From Colocasia esculenta (taxonomy: Eukaryota; Streptophyta; Magnoliopsida; Alismatales; Araceae), in the NCBI GenBank assembly GCA_014218235.1, contig CM024760.1, positions 10,830,049 through 10,894,048 of the forward strand: a stretch of DNA of 64,000 nt. Direction: 5' to 3'. Shown piece by piece: positions 25,414 through 38,600 of this stretch. Under the pieces are notes generated by a model. That model searched no databases, was not told the DNA's origin, and saw nothing but the letters and a program-made list of their open reading frames with translations. Numbering within the stretch: position 1 is the first letter of the stretch; every line of letters begins with the position of its first letter. The translations under genes and the position numbers were made by a program.

Positions 25414-26074
25414 TTCCATTTGATAGTCCCATCAACTATAAGCTTCACTTTTATGTTCTTGAAGAAAAGACCCACAGGCTACTTCGCAAACATAATTCCT
25501 ACCTGATTCAAATATCAAGATTCAAACACAAGAATTGGCCCACGTAATTATTTTAAGCTCTCGTCTTCAAGCATACGTAGTCGTGTCTGCTGTTTTGCAT
25601 TGGAAGATGAAATGTTTCCACCCCACTTTGCGTCGTTCTCTAGCTAATAGGAAGAAAGAAGAGAGATCGAACTGTGAAACTTTGAAGTACAAAATTGTTC
25701 TTGATGGCTTTGTTAGTATTGGTAGAATAATCCCCGTTGAGCCAGATAGACTTGGCTGCAGGTTTTTACCGTTTTAGAGATATTTTACGAGGCAATACAT
25801 TTCCTCTCGAGAAATTCTATGCAATCAAATGATATCCAAGGACCCATCAAAGTTTACGTTCACGGGGTCTAATTGATCTTCAAATGGAAATAACGTGAGA
25901 ATTATATTTCTTCATCAAAGAACGGAAAAGTGAAATTACTCTTTGGATATAATGAAAAAGAAATCTCCAGTATATTATTTCTTGGAAATGGCTGACTTAT
26001 ATATAATAACAATTCAATTTGTATATTTTTCACCTTTGCCCAGGTTTCCACACTTGGAGACCACGCAATTCTTT

Positions 26075-27009
26075 TTTCTTTTACTAATGAGATAGGTTAT
26101 CATTCATTTAAGTAACCAATACAAAATAAGAAGGGGAGCAAATGTTGTCGCTACTCATACTTCGGTAGCATACACCACAAGCAATGTTGCAAGAGTGCAG
26201 TAGTGAACATCCAATGGACCAAAGGTTCAAACCCTGAGAGACAGCATACAGCCCAAATAGAAAAAAACTTGAAAAGTAAGCCGTAGGTCTCACAGAGTTG
26301 TTGGAGGAGGCCAGACATCGCTGACGATAGACCAACGGGGTGTATCACACTGGCAAGAGCCATGAATAGTGCAGGGAGAGCTCGACAAGGCCGATGGGAA
26401 GGTGTCACCATAAAGCATATCCTAAGACGCCAAGGAAGCTTCGCAACGACCAGGATCTAAGTTGCTGAAGAAGATCCACAAGATGCAAGGCGAACACGAA
26501 CTGGGTCTACAAGATGCTCCACCAAATAGAGAACCACAAAATGGGGAAGGAAATAGAACAATAATCATACTTGACAACATGTACAATAGACGCTGCAAGC
26601 CAGCTCTGATCAAGTCTAAGAAGAGATATCCAAATAGATCGAAGATATTTCCTCCACACAATGTGGAGAACAAGACAAAACAGAGATATTTCCTCCCCAC
26701 AAGGAGAACAAGACGTCCCCTAGAGGAGAGAACAAAACTGAAAACCTCGGTTCCCAAAAGTAGAAAAATGACACTTGATGACAGAAATAGGGAAGAAAAG
26801 GGAGGGGAGGTGGGAGGGGGGAGGGGCTGCTCATGGCTGCCTCCTCCCCTCCCAACCGGAGTTGGAGCCGGAGAAGATCCGTCACTTGCCTCCGCAAGAC
26901 GTGCCGTCTACAGAGGAAAGGCCACGAGGACAGTGCTGCGAAAGGAAAACAGAACGAAAAGGGGAAAAAAAACCGGAAAATTCTCTCTCTAGAGAAGTCC
27001 TACTCCAAA
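26075..27009. other. unassigned repeat-like sequence next to the LINE
   Basis: Sequence of more even composition than its AT-rich surroundings, with a pyrimidine-rich left edge and a GA-rich middle. It may be the 3' part of another minus-strand retroposon, because the left edge reads as an A-rich tail on that strand. No domain was recognised, so open frames here are not called. Confidence 0.3.
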
Positions 27010-27076
27010 GAACTCTTTTTTTTTGGACGGTATTTTTTTTTTGACGGTAAAGGAGCAACGCTTCAGGAATAGATTA

Positions 27077-27901
27077 TTACAAATCAGAACAGATTATAGA
27101 AGTGACTGAGACCGAAAGGACAACCGGGTCTAAATAGGAAGATAAATTACAAGAGAGGCCAAGTTTGGCCACCGCATGAGCGGCCATGTTACATTGTCTG
27201 TGGACAAAAGAGATTTTAATAAGACTATCCAACAAGAAGTGCTTGCAATCTTGGACAATAGAAGAGGTTGACCAAGGGGGAGAGGAATGGCCAGATATTG
27301 CATTAACAATGATCTGGGAGTCGCTTTCAATGGTAACTTCTCTATCAAGAGTAAGAGCGGTCTTAATAGCCAGAAGGATACCTTGGGCCTCAACCTCAAC
27401 TTCGATTGCCAGAGGGATGATTTGGGAGAAGGCTAACAAAGGAAGAACCGGATCATCTTTGAGGATTAAGTTGATAGTAGCAAAATGAGGACCAAGGGCT
27501 CCGTCCACATTGAGTAGAGAGCCATGCAATGGGGGATCCCACCTGCCAACGGTAGGGAGGCCCGTAGAGCTGCTAACAAGGTCCTGAACAGGCCTCAGAT
27601 ATCGAGTTGCTCTGGAAACGATCAACTGAGGATCGGATAGCTTCCCTTCAAAAACAAATAGGCATCTAGCCTTCCAGATGTTCCAGGACAGAGTAAGGCA
27701 ATAAGCCAAAAAAGCTAGTTTCTCCTTTTCAGATTGATGTATAGAGAGCCATTCCTGAACTCTGTCCACAAAGCCTTTATGGAAGCCAGCTGAGAGGTAT
27801 CCCAAAGGAGAGCAGTGCCAAGTGGTTCTACCAATGTTGCATTTAAATAAAAGGTGCTCTAAGGTTTCTGGATCTTCAAAGCAGACTGCAAGCATCACCA
27901 A
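27077..27901 (-). pseudogene. LINE ORF2 C-terminus (zf-RVT and RNase H-like)
   Basis: An intact 274-codon stretch. The first part has PETLEHLLFKCNIGRTTW, the C-x-H-like reverse transcriptase zinc-binding pattern. The second part has LLNVDGAL ... EAQGILLAIKTAL ... IESDSQIIVNAI ... VHRQCNMAAHAVAK, the RNase H fold with the D, E, D and H-x-x-R-x-x-N-x-x-A positions present. It is cut off upstream by stops; RT fragments of the same element continue to 30404 and 34312. Confidence 0.8.
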
Positions 27902-28831
27902 TGCCTTTAATTCTTTTGGTAATATGTGATCATAGAGGTAAAACGTTGTAAAGACTTCCAGAAGAAAAGTTGCACTCTATGAGAGATTTGGTAGTTAGGA
28001 TGCCATAGATGTGCTGGAGATGATTAGGAGCAGATGAGGAGGCCGACCTTGATTGATCAACAAATACTTTGTAGGCCGACTTGATGGAAAAAGATACATC
28101 AATCTTGGACCTCCAAATCCTCTTGTCTTCTTGCTCAACACCCAAGACAGGAATGTAGAGATTACTGATCTGATTAGTAGTTTCATCATCAAATAGATCT
28201 GTCAATAAGGATCTATTCTAGGAGCCATTTGAAATGAGTTCGGATACTTTGCAAGGAAGATTACTCGAGAAACTCTCCTTAGGTTTAAGATGGAGAATTT
28301 TATCTGGGATCCAAAAGTCCTTCCAAATGCTAATGTCCCTTCCATTACGCACAATCCAAGAGAAATATTTACCCACATCCTCTCTAACACCCACCTAGGA
28401 TAACCAAACCATGGAGAAAGCAGTAGGCTTAGTTGTTTCTCAGAAAGATTTACCTTTTAGATATATGGCTTTCAAGATAGAAGCCTAGAGGGAGTAGCTA
28501 TCTTCGAGAAACCTCCATGCTAATTTCATCACAAAAGCTTTATTCTGCTTTTATAAGTCTTTAATGCCCATACCACCAAGGGTTTTATGTTGGATAATAT
28601 TCTTCTAGCTACAAAAATGAATCTTTCTTTTTTAAGCTGAGTCACCCAACCAGAATTTGTTAAAAAGGGAGGAGATGGTCTAGAGGTTTTTCTTGGGGAA
28701 CAACACAAGACTCATTATATGTAGAGGGATTGTTGAAAGAGTGGATTTAATCAATGTGGTTCTACTTGCCTGTGATAATGTGACCATCTTCCAAGAGCTC
28801 AATCTTTTATTCAGACGATCTTCAATAAAGC

Positions 28832-29562
28832 TAAGGGTCCGTTTGTTTGAAGGTAAAACCCCATTAGGAAAATGTTTTCTAGGCAAAATATTTTTTTTAG
28901 ATCATTTAGTATTTCTGAAAACCAAAATTTAGAAAATTTTATCCGGAAAATTCTAGATTTTGGCATCCCCACAAACAACGCGGAGGCCATTTTCCACGTA
29001 TGTGCGTATTGACAATTGCTACTGTGACAATTTATTTTGACACTATTCATTTAAGTTATTTTTTTCCCTTCATTTAAGTCATCTTTGTCAAATCTAATTA
29101 TTTTTTATTTGTTGTTTTAATTTTAATTTTTTATTAAAATATCTATAGAACACTATTCATTCAAGTTATGTTTTTATTTTATTTCTCTTAAATTAAATTG
29201 TCTTTGTCAAAGTTATTTATTTTCCACTAATTTTTATTTTTTATTTTAAAAAATTTATCAAAAATTAAAAATAAAATAAAATAAAATTTTTTGATCAATA
29301 ATGCACTAGGGGTATGTGGTCCCATCTCATTGGAATGAACCATAATATCACGTGTGTTCCAATACAACTCTCTAATAAAAGTTTACATTTAATGTTGTTG
29401 ACTTTTCACATTTTTTTAATATTCTATTTACATAAATAACCAGTGAAAACATTTACCTAAGAACCAAATAGATAATTACGATTTTTATTTTCATGTAAAA
29501 GTTATTCCATGAAAAATTATTTTCCAATGAAAATATTTTACATGTAACTAAATGGACCCTAA
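28832..29562. mobile_element. Harbinger-like non-autonomous DNA element inside the LINE
   Basis: 725 bp (28835-29559) with inverted termini GGGTCCGTTTGTTTG and GGGTCCATTTAGTTA (as read inward from the right), AT-rich, no ORF, flanked by TAA on both sides. A 3 bp TAA duplication and GGG-starting termini fit PIF/Harbinger; a hAT assignment is not excluded. Confidence 0.6.
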
Positions 29563-29926
29563 GTGAATCAAGTTTACTCCTGTCCTAAAGAAGTGGGAGT
29601 CCCAGATATAAGTCTTCCTTGGAGATCTTTCTAATGTTAAGTCAGTTGGTGATGAAAATGATTGGGTTTGGAGAGAATAGTTTATGTTGAAGATCGGACC
29701 TGACTTTTCATTGTTCATCACTTGCCCTGCCCACTTGCCATAAATATGAAAGATATGAATATATTCCTACATCTCTTCTTTGTTCAAAAGGCCAATATGA
29801 AAATATCGTCTGCATAAAGGACGTTAGTGACTGCAGGTGCAAATGAATTAATTTTGAAACCACTAATCCTTCCTTGATCTAGCTTCTAGTTAATGAGAGT
29901 GGTGAGACCTTCTGCACACATGATAT

Positions 29927-30291
29927 AGAGGTAAGGAGAAAGGGGGCATCCTTGTCTGAAACCTCTACCAGGAGAAATATGACCATGAGCCTCCCCATTA
30001 ATGAGCACTGAATAAGAGATTGTGGTGATGCATTTCCATATAAGTTGGATGAATCTTGCAGGAAATTTAAACCTCTCAAGAATAAATTTGATGAGGTGTC
30101 ATTCCAGATTAGAGGTAAGGAGAAAGGGGGCATCCTTGTCTGAAACCTCTACCAGGAGAAATATGGCCATGAGCCTCCCCATTAATGAGCACTGAATAAG
30201 AGATTGTGGTGATGCATTTCCATATAAATTGGATGAATCTTGCAGGAAATTTAAACCTCTCAAGAATAAATTTGATGAGGTGTCATTCCAG
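29927..30291 (-). repeat. tandem duplication of a 184 bp LINE RT segment
   Basis: 29927-30107 and 30111-30291 are almost identical (two substitutions seen in the part compared) at a period of 184 bp. Both copies contain the GFRQGCPLSPYLY region of RT. The duplication arose after insertion or was present in the source copy. Confidence 0.85.
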
Positions 30292-30399
30292 CTTGTCATA
30301 GGCTTTAGAGATATCTACCTTCAGGCCAAAGAACTTCTTCTTCCTAGTCTTAATTGATAGTGAGTGGACCAACTCATGTATAAGGACATACAAGGGATT

Positions 30400-33300
30400 G
30401 GGAGTGTAGTACCCCAAAAAATTTATTAATTAAAAATTATAGATAAATTAATTTTTTATCTATTAATAAATTCAAATTAGTTAAAAAAGTACGCATCATT
30501 ATTGCATATGTATAAACCTATATAAAAATTTCATAAAATTAGTAGTTATACTTTAAATAATGTTCTCTAATGACCCATCATGAAATTTGGGCATAGAAAA
30601 ATTATTTGAACCAAGTTTAAGAATTTATGCGACTTATTAGCATAATTAAGGAACAAGTCGGAGAACATATTATTTTATGAGCCAAAGTAGATTATAAATT
30701 AAAATAAACATGTGGATAGACATTAAATAATATGGGTTAATAGCTCATTATGATAATTGGACCAATAGACAAATCTTGGCTCATGAATAAATTCCCTAAT
30801 AAAAGGATAATTAAAACTCATTAAGCAAATTAAGTATATAGGTTGTACAGTTAAGCCATACATAAGTTATTGGGCTAAGAGTAAGAGCCCAAATGATGAA
30901 GGTTAGAAATATTGGCATAAATAATATTAAATTGAATTAAAATAAGAAATTAATTGAATAAGTGTGATAAATAGATTTAAATTAGAATAAAAGATGAATA
31001 CATAGAATTAAATCTATACCCATTAAGCTAAATTAGTCATGGGTTTTACTAATAATCCTAACATGAATAGTTGAGCCCAAATATGAAGAGTCTATCATGA
31101 GATGGGAGATAATTAAGCCAAAATTCAGAGTTAATTAATACATAAATTAAATAAGGGTGAGATAAATACTAAAATAGGTTGTAAATATCATAAAAAGAGT
31201 CATAAGCTTACCCTAACTCTTTGGCCACAAAATTGGACCTCTTCCCTATCCTATTAGGTAGATAAAAGAGAGAAAGAGGGAGATAAATTAAGATAGAAAT
31301 TCGGAGTTTTAAAGGAAATGAAGAGTTTTAGGAAATAAGGACTCCTAAACCCATCAAAATACCCCAAATTCGTCCCTACCAACCCATAGCTCGTTGTTGG
31401 AATCTTGGGGGATGAAGAGAAGAGCTGAAGAACGAAGAATCAAGAAGGGAGGAGCTTGGAAAGGAGGGATTTCATCTCGTTCTTCATCAAAACCCTAGGA
31501 TTTTCTTATCATCAAGCAAAGGTAGGCAATCTCTCAAGCACGAACTAATTAAATTTTATCCTAGGTAGACCATGATCCCCTCTTACAAAGCCCCATGATT
31601 GCCGTATTTTTCGTCGCTCCATGAAGGAGTATTAAATATTCTAAGTTCTGTTCATACCATGCACCCGAACCTTCATGATTGCTTTCAATCCACGCATGTA
31701 CTAAATCCCATGCCGTACAAAAATTCTCATAAATACTACATCCTGTTAGCTTTCAAACGCTCCTATTTTCCCTAATTTCATCATGTATTCGTTGCTAATT
31801 AAATCGTTCTTCCATGACTGCGCATGTTTAGGTCACCGAAATATAACCTTGTTAAAGCATGCACAAACCTTGTCTGTTTCCTAATTACTCATGCCTATTG
31901 ATAGATCTATGAGTCTACTTTCATGTAAAAGTGGTTTCATGATTTTTGGATCATCATGCGAATTTATATTGATTTTAGAAGAGCAATGTATCATACTTTG
32001 GAGGGAAGGACCAAAACCCAAAAGGGCAAAATGCCTTTTCTGGGTCGGGCCGCTCCTCTGAAGTCGCGACGGCCCGACCTGTCGCGACCTCAGAGGGGAC
32101 GCGGTCGGCCGGACCGTCGCGATCTAAACGCGACGGCCCGCGCCATCGTGCCGGGCCGGCCGGTTCGGCTGTCGCGCCCTGGAACCCCATCGCGACCTGA
32201 TCGTGACGGCCAAACCCGTTGGGACCTGATCGTGACAGCCAAACCCGTCGCGACCTGATTGTGACGGCCAAACCCGCCGCGACCTGAATGTGACGGCCAT
32301 ACCCATCACGACCTGAACGTGACGGCCATACCCATCACGACATCAGTATTACGGCCAGAACCTGTAATTGCCTATACAACCCTGCTATTATTACCATTTA
32401 AACCATGTTTTAACCCTAATAATTAAATATTGTCATGAACTGTAATGACTTGTTGGTCAATAATGAGTAATGTTTACATGAATTAATTAATTTAAAAGCT
32501 ATGTGCACAATCCATTATGCTCTCTTGATTTCTTACACATGCACACACTTAACATTCATGTTTGCCATTAAATCTTATTAAATTACTCAATAATGTATCT
32601 GGTAATTAAGTGAAATTAATTACTAAATTCCTCATTTTATTAAATGACACTTGTCTTCATTTTATTCGCGTATTTTGTACACCGTTATCGTGTCTCTCTG
32701 TCTTCGAACACTCAAGGCAAGACGGACAACGTTTCGTTACACACTTTCTCTTGGCATGGACCATCTCTCCATCGGAAATACTCTCGACTGGGCCAGGGAC
32801 TCTTTGTCAAGGCATTCGTAAGACTTCTTGGCTTCGGCGCACGTCTTTAGCCGACGAGCTGGTTGTACCCTTAAAACCCGTTACACCCCTAGGGATCAGT
32901 ACGATCCAAACGGCCTTAGTGAGTTCTATCTTACCTTGGGATCACGCCGGACCATCTAGCCAGTGTTCTTAGCATGGCTAATGGGCGGATGTGACTTCTA
33001 CCTGACTACCGGCACCCGACCTAGTGCCGTGCAACTGTGACTATCGTCGGTTTAACGTTGTTTTACGATTATACCCATATCTCATCTACTATCCTTGTAC
33101 TCTCATCTATTCACGTTCACTCTACTATCTCGTCTATTCATCTAGTACTATCTTGAGACTCTTGAGCTGTTGTGGCTCTTATTGCTTGTACTATACTTGA
33201 CTGTCTAGCGCTATAATATGGGTCTTGTGACTCTACTGACTTGAATGCATACTGTGTAGGGCACGGAGAGTGTCCTAGGGGCTCCAATCTAGTCCTAGGG

Positions 33301-34111
33301 GCAGAGAGGCACCCGAAAATACCTGCAGGGGCTATTGACGATGTTTGCATTGCACCGATTCTGACTGACTGTACTGAATTGGCTAGACATCTGACTGTTA
33401 TGCTATTACTGTTAGTCTGATGAGTTCAAACATACTGTGCGATTACTGTGCTATCGCTGACTGTTACTGAACGACTACTATCCTAGAGTGACTACTGCCA
33501 TATTCTTCTAGTACACCGTTGTGCAACCATGCACGCTATCTCATTACATGGCCAGTCCTTTATCGTCCTGGTTTTGCAATATTCTTGTTGAATGAATTAT
33601 CGCTCTCTTTCTATCATGTGCTATTACTTTCTTAGCTATAATTGATCGTTCTCTCTAGTTAACCTGCTTTACAAGACATTAATCACTTAAAGCATGCTTG
33701 TTTACACGAGATATTAAGTCCTACTGAGCGTTATCGCTCACCCTTCGTTATTTGTTATTGTGTTTTCAGGTAAGTCGGGTGATGACCTTACACACATCTA
33801 TGAGAATGGACTGGAGTGATGAGCGACCTGGAGTCATAGCGACGGAATGACCTTAGCTTCCTAGAATTTAGTTGGATATTTGTTTAGTTATCTTTTCCAA
33901 TATAATGAAGTCATTAAGCCCTATGTTTTGGCTCTGAATTAGTGGATGTAATAGTTTAGATGAATTATCAATAAAATGAAGAGTTTATTACAATTATTGT
34001 TCCTTAGATGCTCTGATATTTGCAAATGTATGCGCAATTTACGTTACCATACACGTTATTTATGCCTCCCCGATTTATTTCGCTGCTAAATTGACGAGAC
34101 ATGACAGGGAG
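30400..34111. mobile_element. 3.7 kb solo LTR, Ty3/Tekay-Del-like
   Basis: 30405-34106 starts TGTAGTACCCC and ends ATGACA, with GGGAG on both sides (30400-30404 and 34107-34111). There is no second LTR, primer site, gag or pol inside, so an LTR-LTR recombination product is the simplest reading. Very long LTRs, an AAACCCTAGG-type leader (near 31490) followed by a splice-donor-like AAAGGTAGG, and the GCGTTATCGCTCACCC block near 33728 resemble Tekay/Del chromovirus LTRs. The lineage is inference. Confidence 0.65.
32190..32360. repeat. ~29 bp GC-rich tandem repeat within the solo LTR
   Basis: About six copies of a unit around CGTGACGGCCAAACCCGTC joined by ACCTGA. They lie next to a strongly GC-rich, CpG-dense segment (32050-32190), in an otherwise AT-rich LTR. 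Confidence 0.75.
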
Positions 34112-34321
34112 GGTTGTGCACAGAGATCGATCCCTGAGCACGTGGGGTTGTGCATGGCCACGCAGTGCTTTTTGACCACTGCGATGTAGTACCTAAAAAA
34201 AAAAACTCATGTACAAGAACCATATTATCAGTGATGAGCCTCCCGAGGACAAAAACACCTTGGTTCTTAGAGACAAGAAAGGGGAGGAAAGGTTTTATCC
34301 TATTGGCCCAGGGAACTCTTT

Positions 34322-37030
34322 CAAATGCCAATAGGGAAAAATTTGTATGGATAGTCATGCATGTGCCACCATCTTTTCTCTCTTTTGTTCCTTTTTTATG
34401 CACACTCATATTTTTAATATAAAAGCTATTTCTTGCTTTTAACATTAAGGGTGATAAATAATTAATTAAAAATAATCAATAATTTTTACATATTAAAATT
34501 ATTAATCATTCTTAACATATTATTTGTCACTCTTGACATTAAAAATTATAAACAATTAGAGTTAAGAATGCTAAATAATTTTTGAAAAAACAATACGTAA
34601 GTATTTAAAGAAATCTTAAACTATAAGCTCTTTACAGGCTCATGTGGAATGAGATCTGCCTCTCAAAACTTTTGATCTTTGTATTTTGTGTCACTTTAGT
34701 AATATTTGTTGCCTATTCAAATGAGATGTTAATTACCTGGCCATTTTTTTTCATTGAGGCACATGTACTGCATGGGATCATCATTGCTCATCCTATCATA
34801 GTCATCATCCCACTATCCACCATCCCTTGCGATTATTTCCACTCAACTACTCTATTTTATCTTTTATGTCTTACATCATATAACTCTGTAAGAATACATT
34901 AATATCCAATAACACTTGCCTTTGACTCCCATCTTTAATTTGCTATCAATTTTATTGTTCTTATGAATTTTCAGAGGCTTATTATTGTCATTATGTGGTT
35001 ACATCTTTATCACATTTATTTTATCTTCCATAAAAGACAATTTTCACATCATTGAAAAGATTATCTTTATATGGAGTCTATTGATAAACTATAGTGCACT
35101 TGTTTTTTTTATTTTTTTAGGTTCGAAGACTACAAAACGGTGTGACGGTGTGAATAACAAGTATATTAACTTCAGAAGTTACTTTACAAGGCAACTTGCT
35201 GCAGTCCAAACAAAAAAATTGGAGGCCGGCTACATATGGGAAATGATCTAAGTCATGACACATGCATGAACATATTGGGATGAAGCGAGGACAGATGTGA
35301 TAAAAGACTGTTATTAGAAAAAGTGAATGAGCCATTTGTACTTTTAGAGGAACACATACGCGCTATGCTCCGGTACATGTTATTTCTCATGACATATTTT
35401 TGTCATCTTTAATATATTATTCGGTCATCCTTTAGTATTAAGGGTGACAATTAATATTTAAATTACTTCAATGTAGAAATTATCTTATCTTTTTCAATTG
35501 GTTATTTATCTCTTTTAATTGATTATTTGTCATCTTTCATATTAAGAGTGACAAATAACTTATTAAAAGAGATAATAATTTTTATATTAAAAATAAAATT
35601 TGCAAAGAAAAAAAATAATATTGGGATCTATGTGCCGCACGTGCAGGCCAATGACGTATAAAACATGAAGTTTTGCCACATATCTAGCCGGATTAGGTGG
35701 TAATGTTTCTCTTATTTTTAAAATTATATATACATACCCCAAAAGTCTAGCATATTTTTGCTTGTACTCTTAAAATCTCGCCCTCGCGCGTCAATACAGC
35801 TGATTTGATAAAAAATCATCGATTATATAAGGAATATTCCTATCACAAAGGTAGAACAGAGAGATAAAGAGAGAGGAAAGGTAGAGAGAAATTAAAAGTG
35901 GTGCTACTGTTAGGACATCTATGTGATGAAGTTGGTTTAACCCACATGAGTGTTATTGAGCCTACCTTTAATAATCTGAGATTGGAGCTCGAGTAATAAG
36001 AAAACCACGAAATAAGAGCTCGCATGTTGTCATCATCGATCCAAGTTGTAACAAAGTCGCTAAAAAAGATAGTTCTAAAATTGACTTCCTAATGATCAAG
36101 TTCATATTCACAAGCCCTCCCATGATAGTTACATTTGTCGATTATGAACATAAGCAAAGGTCGTATCGATGTGAGAGAGAGAGAGAGAGGGGGGGATTTG
36201 GAGGTGGGGGTTGTGTATATTTGTGTGTGTGTGTGTGTGTGAGATGGTTAGTTGGATTTTAACTTGAAGATAACTTACTTATTGTCTATCTTTTTAACTT
36301 TACTTTAGTTAGACTCAACTCATGGCTAACGGCAAAAAATATGTATGATGCAGTATACTTAAAATATAAGATGTATAATTTGATGAGATCAAGATTTGAA
36401 GGGCATACACATTACTTCAATATATTTTAGGGATAAGTATATAATTAACATTTATTTTTATGGCACATATTTTTTATTTAGATCATATTTTAAGAATAAA
36501 GTAGATTACTTTTATATTTAGGTTACTTTTAAATTGATAGTCTAATTAAGCTATGATAAGGAATGTAATATAGTGGGATTCGAGGTGGAGTTATGAGAGA
36601 TGAAAGTTCAAAGACCACACCCATCTCATGACATTCTTTTTTCTCAAAGACTATCAAAGTTAGGTTTATTTATTTTATATTCTTTATCTTAGATTCTAGA
36701 AAAAAAGTCAATTTATTTTAAATTTGGTGTCTTATTTTATTGTGGAAGATAAACTCTTGACCATGCATATTTACGCATTTAACTATCTTCTTAGGATAAA
36801 AATTTATATCAAAACCATAAGTCAGAAGATACAATTAATGAATGCGAATCTATTCTACCCGTATCGATTATCAAAATGAGACTGATAAGATTACACGTAT
36901 TTCGAATAAACTTTTGATAATCTTCTTTTATTGTTCTTACACATTTAATTGTTTCTATTAAAAAAAATTAAAACATAAAAATTAAATCCCGTCCGACGCG
37001 AATAATCTATGTTAGACCATCTTTATCTTA
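34322..37030. other. AT-rich intergenic region, no gene seen
   Basis: No supported coding region. It contains (GA)n and (GT)n tracts near 36176-36241 and a copy of the short dispersed repeat at 35125-35215. Confidence 0.4.
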
Positions 37031-37059
37031 TAATCTTACCCGATTATCGAAGCAAACTG

Positions 37060-37290
37060 GTATCTGTCTTGCACAGCCACGTGGCCCGCGGCTGCCAGAG
37101 CGGTCACATCCGTCACAGGGCCACTCTTCCCCTTCTCGCGTCCGCCACGCGCCGTAGCCCGTTTCGCCATGCCGCCCAGCGTGGACCCCACGCGTGTCCT
37201 CATCTCCTGCCCTGGCCCAACCGTCGGTTCCCACGCGGTCTGCGCACCGTGAGCGCGGCGCACGCGCGCCAGCAGCACGACCTTCCTTCC
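37060..37290. other. isolated GC-rich island of unknown function
   Basis: About 230 bp with many intact CpG sites and a CACGTGGC G-box-like motif near 37078, inside DNA that is otherwise AT-rich and transposon-dense. Open frames exist on both strands but none resembles a protein family, as expected for GC-rich DNA. It could be a relic promoter or gene fragment. Confidence 0.3.
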
Positions 37291-37436
37291 GTTCCATTAG
37301 TTCTTTACTAGCGCCACATGCAACGGCCCATTAATTCGGTCCATTATTTCGACTTTCGAATGGGTCATGGGGATGTATGCTCCAAAGCTACACATGTTAA
37401 ACTACGTAATAACTCACCTGACAAGGATAAGCTCGA

Positions 37437-37495
37437 TCTGATGCCACAAGCTCCATCTTAGTGTGCCGTCTAGAACATATATTACTGAATAAGCT
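37437..37495. repeat. dispersed repeat copy split by the LTR element (left part)
   Basis: AGCTCCATCTTAGTGTGCCG ... ACTGAATAAGCT just left of the element is a diverged copy of AGCTCGATCTTAATGTGCCC ... ACTGGATAAGCT just right of it. The insertion site was therefore a tandem pair of about 43 bp units. The last five bases, AAGCT, are the target duplication. Confidence 0.55.
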
Positions 37496-38600
37496 TGTGG
37501 AAATGGATTTTTATTGATGTGAATCCATCACAAAATTATTTAAAATTTTAAAGTTCTATTTATCATGTTCTCGTGTGTGAACCCGCGTATTATAAATTCA
37601 AGTCCCGTTTAGTGCTAAGCAAGGTACTATAACGAAAGATGAATCAGTAATCGCAGAGCGCAGGCGTGTCAGTCACCGAAGTGACAACATGTTCTGCCCC
37701 CGAGAGTCGAAGGACTTTGGGTCTATTTGCGCGCCGTTTGACTTCGTCAAACGAAAGTGGAGATCGGGTCGGGACCAAAATCTCGCCGTTGCCTAAGCGC
37801 AACGACGTTAATTACATCTCTCTAAGAGAGAAAACCCTTGATTAATCGCCAGAATAAAGAGTCTCATGACCTTAAATGGAAACATCCGATAAAAGATAAG
37901 CATAGAAAATTAAATTTGATTACGCCTAATGCGAGACGATCAAAATATAACATTCGACGTGTTATTTCAGATTTATTTAAAGGGGTTGATTTGGTTTCAA
38001 CATTATTTGATTTGGTTTGTTTTCTTTTGGTCTTTTGCATGTTTATCATCTTCGATCTTTTATTAGATTTTGTCCTTTTATTTATTGACTTCTTGGTTTG
38101 ATTTAATTTTGCTTGTTTGGTTTGTTGTAGGACTTTATTTGATTTCGAATATCTCTTCATTTGTTTCTTAGAATTTATTTGAGTTTACAATTTATTTGAA
38201 TTTTATTCCAAATCGGAAGGTTAACTCGAAATTATTTGATTTGACCCCTCTTCCCTTTTTTTAGATTATTCGATTTGTAAACTTTAGATTTTTTTTTTTT
38301 GAAGCCATCTTATTCATATATATTTTTTTATGTTTGATAAGAAATTATGATGTTGCATTTTTTAAAAAAAAACTTGATTTGAACTTGTAGCAATTTTATT
38401 TTAAATGGTTTGATTTATTTAACTTTTGTAAATTATTGTTTGTCCTTTTCCTTTATTTATTTATTTTGAGTTGATTAAATGAAAGAGGCAATGCGTGTAT
38501 ATGAATAGTGCAGATCGGTGGGGCTAGTGGATGGAGAGAGAGTGTGTAGTGATGTGTATGCATGAACAGTGCAGAACGATGGGGTACTGTATATGGGGAC

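Larger units (their letters stand above)
30371..34219 (+). mobile_element. SINE-like poly(A) retroposon, split by a solo LTR
   Basis: AACTCATGTATAAGGA (30371-30386) and AACTCATGTACAAGAA (ending 34219) are near-identical and abut LINE sequence on both outer sides, so everything between is insertion. Removing the LTR leaves about 100 bp plus 11 A (34195-34205). The remnant has AGATCGATCCC, close to a pol III B box (GGTTCGANNCC). Short length, A tail and target duplication support a SINE; the A box is not convincing. Confidence 0.5.
27010..34321 (-). mobile_element. 5'-truncated L1-type LINE with nested insertions
   Basis: GAACTCTTT occurs at 27010-27018 and 34313-34321 and brackets the LINE (27019-34312). 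The 3' end has a T-rich stretch on the plus strand, i.e. a degenerate poly(A) tail. Reading on the minus strand, homology starts abruptly at WANRIKPFLPFL, runs through the GRLITDN motif, the RT palm (GLKVDISKAYDKLE) and GFRQGCPLSPYLY, then the thumb, and ends with the zinc-finger and RNase H region. Stops and frameshifts are many. Three later elements interrupt it: 28835-29559, 30387-34203, and an LTR inside the latter. Confidence 0.75.

Noticed and set aside
26221..26260. GGTTCAAACCC as a tRNA or SINE B box
   Set aside because: No A box at the right distance, no cloverleaf, no A tail and no flanking duplication.
26422..26992. Frames of 111 and 176 codons on opposite strands
   Set aside because: Low-complexity, mutually overlapping and without recognisable domains; kept only as unassigned repeat-like DNA.
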